Assembly (NCBI RefSeq): GCF_014638005.1
Contig: NZ_BMFG01000001.1
Location: forward strand, 186,001-250,000
Direction of reading: 5' to 3'
DNA length: 64,000 bases
Origin: Flavobacterium orientale
GTDB lineage: Bacteria; Bacteroidota; Bacteroidia; Flavobacteriales; Flavobacteriaceae
The notes beneath the pieces are model-generated. The model had not been told where the DNA came from. It was given only the letters and a program-made list of their open reading frames with translations, and did no database searches. Of this stretch, positions 26,457-35,101 are shown piece after piece. Within the stretch, counting starts at the first letter, position 1; each line of letters opens with the position of its first letter. Position numbers and translations under genes: made by a program.

Positions 26457-27353
26457 ATGAATCAACAAATTATAAAATTCAAAACTACTTCTCAATTTGT
26501 TTCCATTAAGCGAGACGATTTGATTCATCCCTTTGTTTCCGGAAATAAATACAGAAAATTGAACTATAATTTAAGGGAGGCAAAACTTCAAAAGGCAACA
26601 ACTTTGCTTACTTTTGGTGGGGCTTTCTCCAATCATATTGCTGCTGTTGCTTTTGCAGGAAGAGATAATGGGTTACAAACCATTGGTGTTATTCGTGGCG
26701 ATGAATTAGACAATCAGATTGCACAAAATCCCACTTTGCAATTTGCTCAAGAAAACGGGATGCAGTTTAAATTTGTTTCAAGAGCTGCTTATAGAGACAA
26801 AGATAGTCCTGATTTTTTGTTGGCATTACAAGCTGAATTTGGTAATTTTTATCTACTCCCTGAGGGTGGTACAAACGGCCTGGCAGTAAAGGGTTGTGAA
26901 GAGATTTTAACACCCGAAGATGCTGATTTTGATTACATCTGTTGTGCGGTTGGAACAGGCGGCACAATTTCCGGGATTATAAATTCCACCTTGCCCCATC
27001 AAAAAGTTTTGGGTTTTCCTGCCTTAAAAGGTGATTTTTTATCAAATGATATTCGTAAATTTGCCAACAATGAGCGTTGGGAATTGATTACAGACTATCA
27101 TTTTGGGGGTTATGCGAAAGTTACACCTGACTTGATTTTGTTTTTGAATTCTTTTTATGAACAAACTAAAATACCTTTAGATCCCGTTTATACCGGTAAG
27201 ATGGTTTTTGGTTTGTATGATTTGATTCAAAAAGATTATTTTCCTGAAAATGCAAAAATATTACTAATTCACACCGGAGGTTTGCAAGGAATTGCCGGAA
27301 TGAATGAAAAAATTGGTTTAAAAAATTGGCCCAAAATTAAATTCGATGATTAA
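26457..27353 (+). CDS. PLP enzyme of the ACC deaminase / D-cysteine desulfhydrase family
   Basis: The 298-residue protein has the fold-type II PLP lysine K31 in 'GNKYRKL', the substrate loop 'FGGAFSNHIAA' (S58-N59-H60), 'LPEGGTNGLAVKGCEE' and the phosphate-binding 'AVGTGGTISGI'. The family breaks down 1-aminocyclopropane-1-carboxylate or D-cysteine to a keto acid and ammonia (plus sulfide for cysteine); which one applies here cannot be told from sequence. At about 300 residues it is a little shorter than the 330-residue canonical enzymes. Its last 8 bases overlap the start of the glucosaminidase gene. Confidence 0.9.
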   Translation: MNQQIIKFKTTSQFVSIKRDDLIHPFVSGNKYRKLNYNLREAKLQKATTLLTFGGAFSNHIAAVAFAGRDNGLQTIGVIRGDELDNQIAQNPTLQFAQENGMQFKFVSRAAYRDKDSPDFLLALQAEFGNFYLLPEGGTNGLAVKGCEEILTPEDADFDYICCAVGTGGTISGIINSTLPHQKVLGFPALKGDFLSNDIRKFANNERWELITDYHFGGYAKVTPDLILFLNSFYEQTKIPLDPVYTGKMVFGLYDLIQKDYFPENAKILLIHTGGLQGIAGMNEKIGLKNWPKIKFDD

Positions 27354-28200
27354 AAAACTTAGTCTTTTATTGCTTTTATTTTCCATTGTTGCTTGTAACA
27401 CTTCTAAACCAGTGGTTCGCACAACAAAGTCAGAACCGGTTACTCGAACTGTTCGAAAACCGGTAGCTAAAACTTCTTCAACAACTAAACCAACAACACA
27501 GTATAAAACAGCTCCAAAGACAGAAGTTTTACATGCCACTTCTAATGTAAAAGTTACCACTGAAATTGTTTTGAAATACATTGATGATTTTAAAGATATT
27601 GCCAAAAATAACATGCAACAATATGGCATTCCTGCCAGTATCACTTTGGCTCAAGCTATTTTGGAATCGGGTTCAGGATTGGGTTCGTTAAGTCAACGAG
27701 CTAACAATCATTTTGGCATCAAATGTCATAAAGAATGGACGGGGCCTTCTGTAGCTCATGATGATGATGCCGCTCAAGAATGTTTTAGAAAATACGATCA
27801 TCCAAGCGAGTCTTTCAGAGATCACTCCCTTTTCTTAACTTCAAGAAGTCGTTACTCCAGTTTGTTTCAATTACCACAAGATGATTATAAAGCTTGGGCA
27901 AGAGGTTTAAAGGCAGCCGGTTATGCTACTGATCCGAAATATCCGGATAAATTAATCAGTTTGATTGAACGTTACCAATTGCAACATTATGACCAAGAAG
28001 TACTGGGAGGTTTAACATCTACTTCTAAAAATGCAGTTGCTTCAGTTGAAACGCCCAAGAATATGCAGATTTACACTGTAGAAAAAGGTGATACTTTGTA
28101 TGGCATTGCCCGAAAGTTCAATATGACCGTTGATGAGATAAAAAAGAAAAATAACCTAAGAGATTCCGATTTGATTATTGGACAAACGCTACGATTATAA
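27346..28200 (+). CDS. glucosaminidase-LysM lipoprotein (peptidoglycan hydrolase)
   Basis: The 284-residue protein has a lipoprotein signal ending at Cys17, a Lys/Thr/Val-rich linker (about 20-70), a glucosaminidase domain (about 72-215) with catalytic glutamate E107 in 'AILESGSGLGSL' followed by 'ANNHFGIKC', and one LysM domain (about 241-284) with 'YTVEKGDTLYGIARKF'. It should cut peptidoglycan glycan chains in the periplasm while LysM holds it to the wall. It overlaps the deaminase-like gene by 8 bases, and hemL starts 27 bases after it, so the three may share a transcript. Confidence 0.93.
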   Translation: MIKKLSLLLLLFSIVACNTSKPVVRTTKSEPVTRTVRKPVAKTSSTTKPTTQYKTAPKTEVLHATSNVKVTTEIVLKYIDDFKDIAKNNMQQYGIPASITLAQAILESGSGLGSLSQRANNHFGIKCHKEWTGPSVAHDDDAAQECFRKYDHPSESFRDHSLFLTSRSRYSSLFQLPQDDYKAWARGLKAAGYATDPKYPDKLISLIERYQLQHYDQEVLGGLTSTSKNAVASVETPKNMQIYTVEKGDTLYGIARKFNMTVDEIKKKNNLRDSDLIIGQTLRL

Positions 28201-28227
28201 TTCCACCTATAAAAATTTAAGATTATT

Positions 28228-29514
28228 ATGTTATATCAAAGAAGCAGTTCTTTATTTGCTGCAGCAGAACAAGTTATTCCCGGTGGTGTTAATTCACCTG
28301 TGAGAGCGTTTAAAGGTGTTGGTGGAACTCCCATCTTTGTAGAAAGAGCAAAAGGAGCTTATTTGTATGATGTAGATGGCAATCGGCTGATTGATTATAT
28401 CAATTCTTGGGGTCCTATGATTTTAGGACATGCTTATGAACCTGTTGTTGACGCTGTGATTTCAAAAGCTAAATTAGGTACTTCCTTTGGAATGCCTACT
28501 GAAATAGAAACTCAAATCGCTTCTTTGGCTTTATCGATGATTCCGAATGCGGATAAAATCCGTTTTGTAAACTCCGGTACAGAAGCATGTATGAGTGCTA
28601 TTCGATTGGCTAGGGGTTTTACCGGACGGGCAAAAATTGTAAAATTTGCGGGTTGTTATCACGGTCATTCGGATTCTTTTTTAATTCAAGCGGGTAGTGG
28701 AGCCATTACCTTTGGTACTCCAAACAGTCCCGGAGTTACACAAGGAACGGCTCAAGATACTTTATTGGCAGACTTCAATGATTTGGATTCTGTCAAAAAA
28801 TTATTTGAAGCGAATCCCAATCAAATAGCTGCTATAATTGTTGAACCTGTAGCCGGAAATATGGGATGTGTCCCGCCATTAGCCGGTTTTTTAGAAGGAT
28901 TACGGGCAATTTGTACGGCTCATAATTCTTTATTGATTTTTGATGAGGTCATGACCGGTTTTCGATTGGCAGCGGGCGGTGTTCAAGAGCTTTACAATAT
29001 CAAAGCTGACATTACTTGTTTTGGGAAAGTAATTGGCGGAGGTTTACCTGTTGGAGCTTTTGCGGCCCGAAATGAAATAATGAATTTTTTAGCTCCGGTT
29101 GGGCCGGTTTATCAAGCGGGCACCTTGTCCGGTAATCCATTAGCTATGGCAGCCGGATTGGCGATGTTGACTGCTATTTCAAGTGATAAAACCCTTTTTG
29201 CCCGATTGGATGAAAAGACTGCTTATTTGGAAGTCGGCATTCGAAATGTTTTGAATAAGTACACTTTACCTTTTACCATCAATAGGGTGGGTTCTATGAT
29301 TTCTGTTCATTTTTCAGAACAACCTGTAATTGATTTTGCAACAGCAAAAGCCGGAGATAATGAAACGTTTAAGAAGTTTTTCCACGGTTTGTTGAACGAA
29401 GGTGTATACATTGCTCCATCAGCATATGAAACATGGTTTATTACTGATGCTTTAACTTATGAGGATTTGGATTTTACTATTTCAGCTATAGATAGAGTTG
29501 TAGCAACCCTATAA
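28228..29514 (+). CDS. hemL: glutamate-1-semialdehyde 2,1-aminomutase
   Basis: This enzyme makes 5-aminolevulinate, the first committed precursor of heme by the C5 pathway. The 428-residue protein has the class III aminotransferase fold: '[12 protein letters not shown]' near the start, '[16 protein letters not shown]', '[11 protein letters not shown]' and the PLP lysine K267 in '[15 protein letters not shown]'. The length matches the family (about 425-430). No other hem gene is in the window. A strong terminator follows 0-5 bases after the stop. Confidence 0.96.
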   Translation: MLYQRSSSLFAAAEQVIPGGVNSPVRAFKGVGGTPIFVERAKGAYLYDVDGNRLIDYINSWGPMILGHAYEPVVDAVISKAKLGTSFGMPTEIETQIASLALSMIPNADKIRFVNSGTEACMSAIRLARGFTGRAKIVKFAGCYHGHSDSFLIQAGSGAITFGTPNSPGVTQGTAQDTLLADFNDLDSVKKLFEANPNQIAAIIVEPVAGNMGCVPPLAGFLEGLRAICTAHNSLLIFDEVMTGFRLAAGGVQELYNIKADITCFGKVIGGGLPVGAFAARNEIMNFLAPVGPVYQAGTLSGNPLAMAAGLAMLTAISSDKTLFARLDEKTAYLEVGIRNVLNKYTLPFTINRVGSMISVHFSEQPVIDFATAKAGDNETFKKFFHGLLNEGVYIAPSAYETWFITDALTYEDLDFTISAIDRVVATL

Positions 29515-29547
29515 AAAAAGGCTCCAATTTTCGTTGGAGCCTTTTTT
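29514..29547. terminator. terminator after hemL (bidirectional)
   Basis: AAAAAAGGCTCCAA (29514-29527) pairs perfectly with TTGGAGCCTTTTTT (29534-29547). It can also stop the convergent small gene. Confidence 0.9.
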
Positions 29548-29566
29548 CTTAGTTTAGGTGTTTTAT

Positions 29567-29920
29567 TTATTTTGTAAACTTTTCAAACAATTCTTGGTTT
29601 GTTTTTAGTTTTTCAATCTGTCCTTCATTTAATAAACTCAAAAACTTTTTGCCTAAGCCTTTTTTCAATGCTGCTTTTTCTTCTTTAGAGATGGTTGAAT
29701 CGTTTAATAATTCCATTCTCAATTGTAAAAAACTTTTAAGATTTTCCTCTTGCGTGCCATCAAAATCAACATATTCAGACAATAAAATCATATCCGATTT
29801 TAAAGTTTCCTGCATTAAAATTTCTTTTCTTTCGTCAGACATTGAATCGTCTAATTGTTGAGCTGACATTGTTGTTGAAAAAGCCAAACAAGCTAATCCG
29901 GCAAAAATTATATTTTTCAT
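29567..29920 (-). CDS. small exported helical protein
   Basis: From the ATG at 29920 the protein has 117 residues with a signal peptide (cleavage near 'MSAQQ', about residue 20). The rest is charged and helical, with Met/Leu spacing ('DERKEILMQETLKSDMILL', 'LKSFLQLRMELLNDS'), and resembles the Spy-like neighbour in size and style. A TTG at 29929 is less likely as a start. A near-match -7 box (TATATTCG on the minus strand) lies at 29947-29954. Function is unknown; a periplasmic chaperone-like or sensor role is an inference from the resemblance. Confidence 0.7.
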   Translation of the reverse strand: MKNIIFAGLACLAFSTTMSAQQLDDSMSDERKEILMQETLKSDMILLSEYVDFDGTQEENLKSFLQLRMELLNDSTISKEEKAALKKGLGKKFLSLLNEGQIEKLKTNQELFEKFTK

Positions 29921-29985
29921 TGTGTTCAAGGTTATTGATTAGAAGGCGAATATACTTTATTTTTTAAAACCTTCAAAATTTGAGC

Positions 29986-30450
29986 TTACTTTTTTTCTTC
30001 TTTGTTTTTGAATTTACCCATTTTTTTCTTTGCCATTCTTTGTTTTTGCATTGCTTGTTTTTCTTCAAACTTTTCAAATTGCTCTTGAGTTAGAATTTTT
30101 TTCATTTCAGCTTTCATAGCGATTTGATTGTCCAATCTTTCGTTTTGCATTGCATATCTTTCCTCAGCACTCATCGCTTTTTTGTCCGCTTTTTTTGCTT
30201 TCATTTCTGCTCTTTTGGCTTCGCTTTTTTTGCTGTTTTCTAAAACAATTTTTTTAATCTCAGTGCGTTGCTTTTCCGTTAAATCCAAATCTAGGGTCAT
30301 TTGCTTAACACGAAGTTCAGCTCTTTGTTCCGGAGTCATTGCTTCCATTGTAGCAGCTCTATTTTGTCTGTCCCCTTTTTTTGTTTCTTTTTCTTGTGCG
30401 AATGTGGCAGCACTTACTACCATCAATGCCATAATAATTACTTTTTTCAT
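29986..30450 (-). CDS. Spy/CpxP-like periplasmic protein (DUF4890-like)
   Basis: The 154-residue protein has a signal peptide (cleavage after 'SAATFA', near residue 18) and a highly charged, helical mature part rich in Lys, Met and Glu. The pattern 'MTPEQRAELRVKQMTLDLDLTEKQRTEIKKI' followed by 'LTQEQFEKFEEKQ' echoes the two LTxxQ motifs of Spy/CpxP-type envelope stress chaperones, and the DUF4890 family common in Bacteroidota. It should be a periplasmic chaperone or stress sensor (inference). It probably forms a unit with the small gene downstream, but a 65-base gap separates them. Confidence 0.85.
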   Translation of the reverse strand: MKKVIIMALMVVSAATFAQEKETKKGDRQNRAATMEAMTPEQRAELRVKQMTLDLDLTEKQRTEIKKIVLENSKKSEAKRAEMKAKKADKKAMSAEERYAMQNERLDNQIAMKAEMKKILTQEQFEKFEEKQAMQKQRMAKKKMGKFKNKEEKK

Positions 30451-30597
30451 GATTGTTATATTTTATGATTATACCACTTTGACCGAAGTAGCTTCAAAAG
30501 GTTTAATCGGTTGCTGTCTTTTAACTTTTTAAATGGATTTATTTAACATTATTAAAAAAATAGTATCTTGCTTTTTCTAACCAAAAAAACATAAAAA

Positions 30598-30858
30598 ATG
30601 GAAACAATTCAAGATCAAAATTTAAAACCAATGTCAGTTAAAGATTGGGTTATCACGCTGTTAATCATGGCTATTCCGCTAGTGGGTTTTATAATGCTTT
30701 TTGTTTATGCATTCGGTTCTAATGAAAACATAAACAAACAAAATTGGGCCAAAGCTCAGCTTTTGGTTGCGGCTATTGTACTTGGTTTTGTTTTGCTGTT
30801 GTTTATGATTTTCGGAGCCTTTTTTGCATCAAGCTTTTCAGGAATGCAACACTATTAA
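30598..30858 (+). CDS. small two-helix membrane protein
   Basis: The 86-residue protein has two membrane helices, about residues 17-37 and 52-75, with a polar loop 'GSNENINKQNWAKAQL' between them. This layout and the loop are those of a conserved small protein seen in Flavobacteria, with no assigned function. A terminator follows 16 bases after the stop. No partner gene is evident. Confidence 0.75.
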   Translation: METIQDQNLKPMSVKDWVITLLIMAIPLVGFIMLFVYAFGSNENINKQNWAKAQLLVAAIVLGFVLLLFMIFGAFFASSFSGMQHY

Positions 30859-30874
30859 AAATAGAATTGCAACT

Positions 30875-30909
30875 AAAAAAGGTGTCCTTGTTTAAATGAC
30901 ACCTTTTTT
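30875..30909. terminator. bidirectional terminator
   Basis: AAAAAAGGTGTC (30875-30886) pairs with GACACCTTTTTT (30898-30909), between the convergent small membrane protein gene and lysS. Confidence 0.85.
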
Positions 30910-30926
30910 TATGTTTAAAGTACTAA

Positions 30927-32615
30927 TTATTTCAATTCCACTGTTTTGAGGTCACCATCTACTTTTACAGTGATTAATCCGTGTTTTGATAATCCTTTCA
31001 TGGCCGCATCCCATTTTTTTCCACTTAAAGCTGCTTTTTCTTTAAGTTCAGGAAGCGACATGATGTTTTCTTTTTTCAATAATTCAATAATGCCTTTTTC
31101 TTCTTCTGTCAATTCAATTTGTTTTTTCTCCGGACGCATTTGCGGGAAAAACAACACTTCTTGAATCGATTGGTTGTTGGTTAAAAACATGATGAGTCGG
31201 TCCATTCCAATTCCCAATCCGGAAGTTGGCGGCATTCCATATTCTAAAGCTCTAAGGAAGTCGTTGTCAATAAACATCGCTTCATCATCACCTCTATCTG
31301 CTAATTTTAATTGGGCTTCAAAACGTTCTCTTTGGTCAATGGGGTCATTTAATTCAGAATAGGCATTGGCTATTTCTTTTCCGCAAACCATTAATTCAAA
31401 ACGTTCGGTTAATTCCGGATTGCTGCGGTGTACTTTACACAGCGGACTCATTTCTTTTGGATAATCTGTAATGAAAGTAGGTTGGATAAAATTTCCTTCG
31501 CATTTTGCACCAAAGATTTCATCAATTAATTTTCCCTTACCCATAGTTTCATCTACCGGAATGTGCATTTTTAAAGCGGCTTCTCTAATCTCATTTTCTG
31601 TTTTTCCTGAAATGTCAAAACCTGTAAACTGAATAATGGCATCAGTCATAGTTACTCGGGCATAAGGAGCTTTGAAGTTCACTTGATGTTCGCCAAAAGT
31701 AGCTTCGGTGGTCCCATTTACTTGAAGGGCACAATATTCCAAAAGATTTTCAGTGAATTCCATCATCCAGTTATAATCTTTGTAAGCCACATAGATTTCC
31801 ATGGCTGTAAATTCCGGATTATGAGTTCTATCCATTCCTTCGTTACGGAAGTTTTTAGAAAATTCGTAAACCCCATCAAAACCACCCACGATTAGACGTT
31901 TTAGGTATAATTCGTTGGCAATTCGCATGTATAAAGGAATGTCTAAGCTGTTGTGATGAGTGATAAACGGGCGGGCTGCGGCACCTCCAGGGATTGGTTG
32001 CAACACCGGAGTTTCCACTTCAAAATAACCCTTGTCGTTGAAAAAAGTACGCATTGCATTAAACAATTTTGTTCGCTTCACAAATACTTCTTTCACTTGT
32101 GGGTTTACAACTAAATCCACATAACGCATTCGGTAACGCAATTCGGCATCGTTAAAAGCATCGTGTACTTTTCCTTCATCATCTACTTTTGGTAAAGGTA
32201 ACGGTCGTAACGTTTTACTCAGAAAAGTAAAATGATCCACTCGCACACATTGTGCACCTACTTTTGTTGTGAATAATTCGCCTTCTACTCCTATAAAATC
32301 TCCTAGGTCGGTTAATTTTTTAAAAACTTGGTTGTATGTTGTTTTATCCTCTCCCGGACAAATTACGTCACGGTTCAAGTATAGTTGTATTCTGCCATCA
32401 CTATCTTGTAGCTCTGCAAAAGAAGCTTTTCCTTGGTCTCTAACGCTCATGATTCTTCCGGCAAGATTTACTTTTTTGCCTTCTTCAAATTGGTCTTTTA
32501 CCTGTTTTGAAGAGTGAGTTACCGGATAAAGATCAGCGGGATATGGGTTTATACCCAATTCGCGTAACGCATTCAGTTTTTCTCTTCTTATAATTTCTTG
32601 TTCCGAAAGTTGCAT
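30927..32615 (-). CDS. lysS: lysyl-tRNA synthetase, class II
   Basis: The enzyme charges tRNA-Lys. The 562-residue protein has an OB-fold anticodon-binding domain (about 50-160, 'VNLAGRIMSVRDQGKASFAEL') and the class II core with motif 2 'FSKNFRNEGMDRTHNPEFTAMEIY' and motif 3 'GMPPTSGLGIGMDRL'. It is about 60 residues longer than the E. coli enzyme; the extra C-terminus (about 500-562, 'LTEEEKGIIELLKKENIMSL') looks like a small winged-helix-type domain. It stands alone, with a terminator behind and its own promoter. Confidence 0.96.
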   Translation of the reverse strand: MQLSEQEIIRREKLNALRELGINPYPADLYPVTHSSKQVKDQFEEGKKVNLAGRIMSVRDQGKASFAELQDSDGRIQLYLNRDVICPGEDKTTYNQVFKKLTDLGDFIGVEGELFTTKVGAQCVRVDHFTFLSKTLRPLPLPKVDDEGKVHDAFNDAELRYRMRYVDLVVNPQVKEVFVKRTKLFNAMRTFFNDKGYFEVETPVLQPIPGGAAARPFITHHNSLDIPLYMRIANELYLKRLIVGGFDGVYEFSKNFRNEGMDRTHNPEFTAMEIYVAYKDYNWMMEFTENLLEYCALQVNGTTEATFGEHQVNFKAPYARVTMTDAIIQFTGFDISGKTENEIREAALKMHIPVDETMGKGKLIDEIFGAKCEGNFIQPTFITDYPKEMSPLCKVHRSNPELTERFELMVCGKEIANAYSELNDPIDQRERFEAQLKLADRGDDEAMFIDNDFLRALEYGMPPTSGLGIGMDRLIMFLTNNQSIQEVLFFPQMRPEKKQIELTEEEKGIIELLKKENIMSLPELKEKAALSGKKWDAAMKGLSKHGLITVKVDGDLKTVELK

Positions 32616-32633
32616 AGCCTAATTTTTAGCGTG

Positions 32634-32664
32634 CAAAGATAGGTATAAAATAAAAATGTAACAA
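32634..32664 (-). promoter_or_regulatory. lysS promoter
   Basis: TATCTTTG (complement of 32634-32641) is a perfect -7 box 18 nt before the ATG. A TTG (complement of 32662-32664) lies 20 bp upstream. Confidence 0.6.
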
Positions 32665-32716
32665 TTTGTTTTTTAGAATTGAAAACAAAGATTATCAAAA
32701 TTTAAAAACATATTTG

Positions 32717-32724
32717 TAGTTTTG
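32717..32724 (+). promoter_or_regulatory. -7 box for the lipoprotein-lipB pair
   Basis: TAGTTTTG fits TAnnTTTG and ends 16 nt before the ATG at 32741. No TTG is seen at -33. Confidence 0.5.
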
Positions 32725-32740
32725 AAAAAAATAATAACTC

Positions 32741-33583
32741 ATGAAAACAAACTCACTTATTTTATTGATTGGTATCTTATTCTGTTTAAGTAGCTGTGCG
32801 ATTACGGAAAATTTAATTATTAATGAAGACGGTTCCGGAAAGTTTGCCTACGATATTGACATGTCAGAATTGATTGCGTTAGCAGGCGAGGTTGGACAAC
32901 AAGAAGAATCAAGTTCAAAAAACAAGAAAAGTAAAAAAGATAAAAAAGGCAAAGAAGCTGTCAATGAAAAAATAATGGACAGTACGTTTTCATTTAAATC
33001 CCTATTAGCTGAAAAAAGTGACAGTATTTCTAAGTTGCCGCTTGAAGAGCAAAAACGGTTGAAAATGTTAGAACGTTTTTCGATGCGAATGGTTGTTAAT
33101 GAGCCAGAAAAAATCATGACCTATTCGATGTTTACCGATTTTAGTTCGGTAAATGAATTGCAAGAAATCATGTCGCCCATGAATTCTATGAAATCGTTAG
33201 GCGGAAATAATAAATTGGCCGGGTCGTTAAGTGAAATGAAAGAAGATGACAGTTCTACCCGTTTTTATTATGATGGTAAAAAATTTACTAAAACGGTTAC
33301 TGCAACAAATCTGAAAGAAACGTTGTTGAATGAATTAAAAAATGAGGAAAACGACTTGGAAGATTCAGAAGAACTTTCAGAAGAAAGTCTTTCGGAATCC
33401 TTTTCTATGATCTATGAGCAAAGCTCTTTTAAAATGGTTTATCAATTTCCAAAACCTGTAAAAAGGGTGTCTATTGAAAACGCTCAATTTAGTGCCGATA
33501 GAAAAACCATTACGGTTGAATATCCCATGGAAACCTATATGGAAAAACCGGAATCTATGAGCTTTGAAATAGATTTTGAATAA
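32741..33583 (+). CDS. lipoprotein of unknown function
   Basis: The 280-residue protein has a lipoprotein signal ending at Cys19 ('LSSC'). The start of the mature part, 'ENLIINEDGSGKFAYDIDMSEL', and the end, 'VEYPMETYMEKPESM', look conserved; the middle has a Lys/Ser/Glu-rich low-complexity stretch (about 55-75, 'SSKNKKSKKDKKGKEA') and another acidic one (about 203-220). I do not recognise a family. It is followed by lipB after 6 bases, so the two are cotranscribed, but a functional link to lipoate is not shown. Confidence 0.8.
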   Translation: MKTNSLILLIGILFCLSSCAITENLIINEDGSGKFAYDIDMSELIALAGEVGQQEESSSKNKKSKKDKKGKEAVNEKIMDSTFSFKSLLAEKSDSISKLPLEEQKRLKMLERFSMRMVVNEPEKIMTYSMFTDFSSVNELQEIMSPMNSMKSLGGNNKLAGSLSEMKEDDSSTRFYYDGKKFTKTVTATNLKETLLNELKNEENDLEDSEELSEESLSESFSMIYEQSSFKMVYQFPKPVKRVSIENAQFSADRKTITVEYPMETYMEKPESMSFEIDFE

Positions 33584-33589
33584 AATACA

Positions 33590-34300
33590 ATGAATAAAAA
33601 AATTGCATTTACCGATTTAGGATTAAAAGATTACAAAGCAACTTGGGAGCTACAGGAAAATTTGTTTGCTTCCATAGTTGATTTAAAAATTCAAAATCGT
33701 CGTCTTCAGGAAGAAACGCCAACACCTAATTATTTTCTATTTGTTGAACATCCTCATGTTTACACTTTGGGAAAAAGTGGTGATTTGTCTAATTTGTTAC
33801 TTTCCGAAGAGCAATTAGAAAAAAAAGAAGCCACTTTCTATAAAATAAACAGAGGAGGTGACATTACCTATCATGGTCCGGGACAAGTTGTGGGTTATCC
33901 TATTTTGGATTTAGAAAACTTTTTTACTGATATTCACAAATATCTTCGTTTTTTGGAAGAAGCTATTATTCTCACCTTACAAGAATATGGCATAGAAAGC
34001 GAACGCAGTCCCGGAGAGACAGGAGTTTGGTTAGGAGTAGGTACGCCATTTGCCCGTAAAATTTGTGCTATGGGTGTTCGAGCCAGCCGATGGGTAACTA
34101 TGCATGGATTTGCTTTGAATGTAAATGCTGATTTGGGTTATTTTGATAATATAATTCCTTGTGGCATTCGTGGTAAAGCGGTAACTTCTTTGCATGTTGA
34201 ATTGGGAGTTACCTCCGTTGATGAAGAAGAAGTGAAACAAAAAATTACCGCCCATTTTTTGAATTTGTTTGAAGGCAGTATCGAAGTTGCTACTTTTTAA
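33590..34300 (+). CDS. lipB: octanoyl-[ACP]:protein N-octanoyltransferase
   Basis: LipB moves octanoate from acyl carrier protein to lipoyl domains of 2-oxoacid dehydrogenases, the first step of lipoate synthesis. The 236-residue protein has 'HPHVYTLGKSG' (54-64), 'RGGDITYHGPGQVVGYP' (88-104), the active-site lysine K157 in 'ARKICAMGV' and the thiol C191 in 'IIPCGIRGKAVTSL'. The length is normal. lipA is not in the window. Its stop lies one base from the stop of the convergent rnhB. Confidence 0.96.
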   Translation: MNKKIAFTDLGLKDYKATWELQENLFASIVDLKIQNRRLQEETPTPNYFLFVEHPHVYTLGKSGDLSNLLLSEEQLEKKEATFYKINRGGDITYHGPGQVVGYPILDLENFFTDIHKYLRFLEEAIILTLQEYGIESERSPGETGVWLGVGTPFARKICAMGVRASRWVTMHGFALNVNADLGYFDNIIPCGIRGKAVTSLHVELGVTSVDEEEVKQKITAHFLNLFEGSIEVATF

Positions 34301-34301
34301 T

Positions 34302-34907
34302 TTATACATCAAAATCCAATTTCAATTGATCGGGCAATAATCTGAAGCTTTTTCTGTGGTATTTTGTGATGCCATATTTTTGAATGGCTTCTCTGTGTTC
34401 AATGGTTGGATAGCCTTTATTTTTTTTCCAATTATACATTGGGAATTCTTCGTGAATTGTATTCATGTATTCGTCTCTATAGGTTTTAGCCAAAACAGAT
34501 GCTGCGGCAATACTCAGGTATTTACTATCCCCTTTTACGATGCAAGAAAAGGGTGTCTCATTGAAAGGGTAGAATCGATTTCCGTCTACAATAATATATA
34601 AAGGTGTAGGATTTAATTTCTTTATTGATTCCTGCATGGCTTTTATGGATGCGTTGAGAATGTTTATCTCATCAATGATTTCCGGTTCAAGATGTGTCAC
34701 TGCAAAAGCAATTGCAACTTCTTCAATTATGGGTTTTAGATTAAATCGGGTTTTTTCAGAAAGTTTCTTCGAATCGTTTAAAAGTTTTAATTGAAAGCTA
34801 CTTGGCAGAATTACTGCGGCGGCGGTCACCGGACCTGCCAAACAGCCTCTGCCGGCTTCGTCAGTTCCGGCTTCGGGGTATAAAGATGAAAAGTTTTGAT
34901 ATAGCAT
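34302..34907 (-). CDS. rnhB: ribonuclease HII
   Basis: RNase HII cuts RNA at single ribonucleotides and hybrids in DNA. The 201-residue protein opens with the active-site block '[14 protein letters not shown]' (D16, E17), then '[15 protein letters not shown]', '[11 protein letters not shown]' and '[14 protein letters not shown]'. The length is typical. It converges on lipB with a one-base gap and no terminator between them, so the two transcripts probably overlap at their 3' ends. Confidence 0.95.
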   Translation of the reverse strand: MLYQNFSSLYPEAGTDEAGRGCLAGPVTAAAVILPSSFQLKLLNDSKKLSEKTRFNLKPIIEEVAIAFAVTHLEPEIIDEINILNASIKAMQESIKKLNPTPLYIIVDGNRFYPFNETPFSCIVKGDSKYLSIAAASVLAKTYRDEYMNTIHEEFPMYNWKKNKGYPTIEHREAIQKYGITKYHRKSFRLLPDQLKLDFDV

Positions 34908-34968
34908 AAATTAGTAAAAAATAAGTTAAAATCAACGCAACCATTTTATGTAAACATCATCTAAAAGA

Positions 34969-35081
34969 TATGTTTGCGTTACAACATCAAACCATCCGCA
35001 AGATATTTAACAAAAATAAATAATATTATTCCGAAGTAATATTTGTTTATTTAAGAAATTATTAAGAAGTTTGCGGAATAA
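34969..35081 (+). promoter_or_regulatory. SusC promoter and structured leader
   Basis: TATGTTTG (34969-34976) fits the TAnnTTTG box and gives a leader of about 120 bases. In it TCCGCAA (34995-35001) can pair with TTGCGGA (35071-35077), while TTATTCCG (35026-35033) can pair with CGGAATAA (35074-35081). The two stems share bases 35074-35077 and exclude each other. Confidence 0.45.
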
Positions 35082-35101
35082 CTAACTCAAATAAATTTAA
35101 T

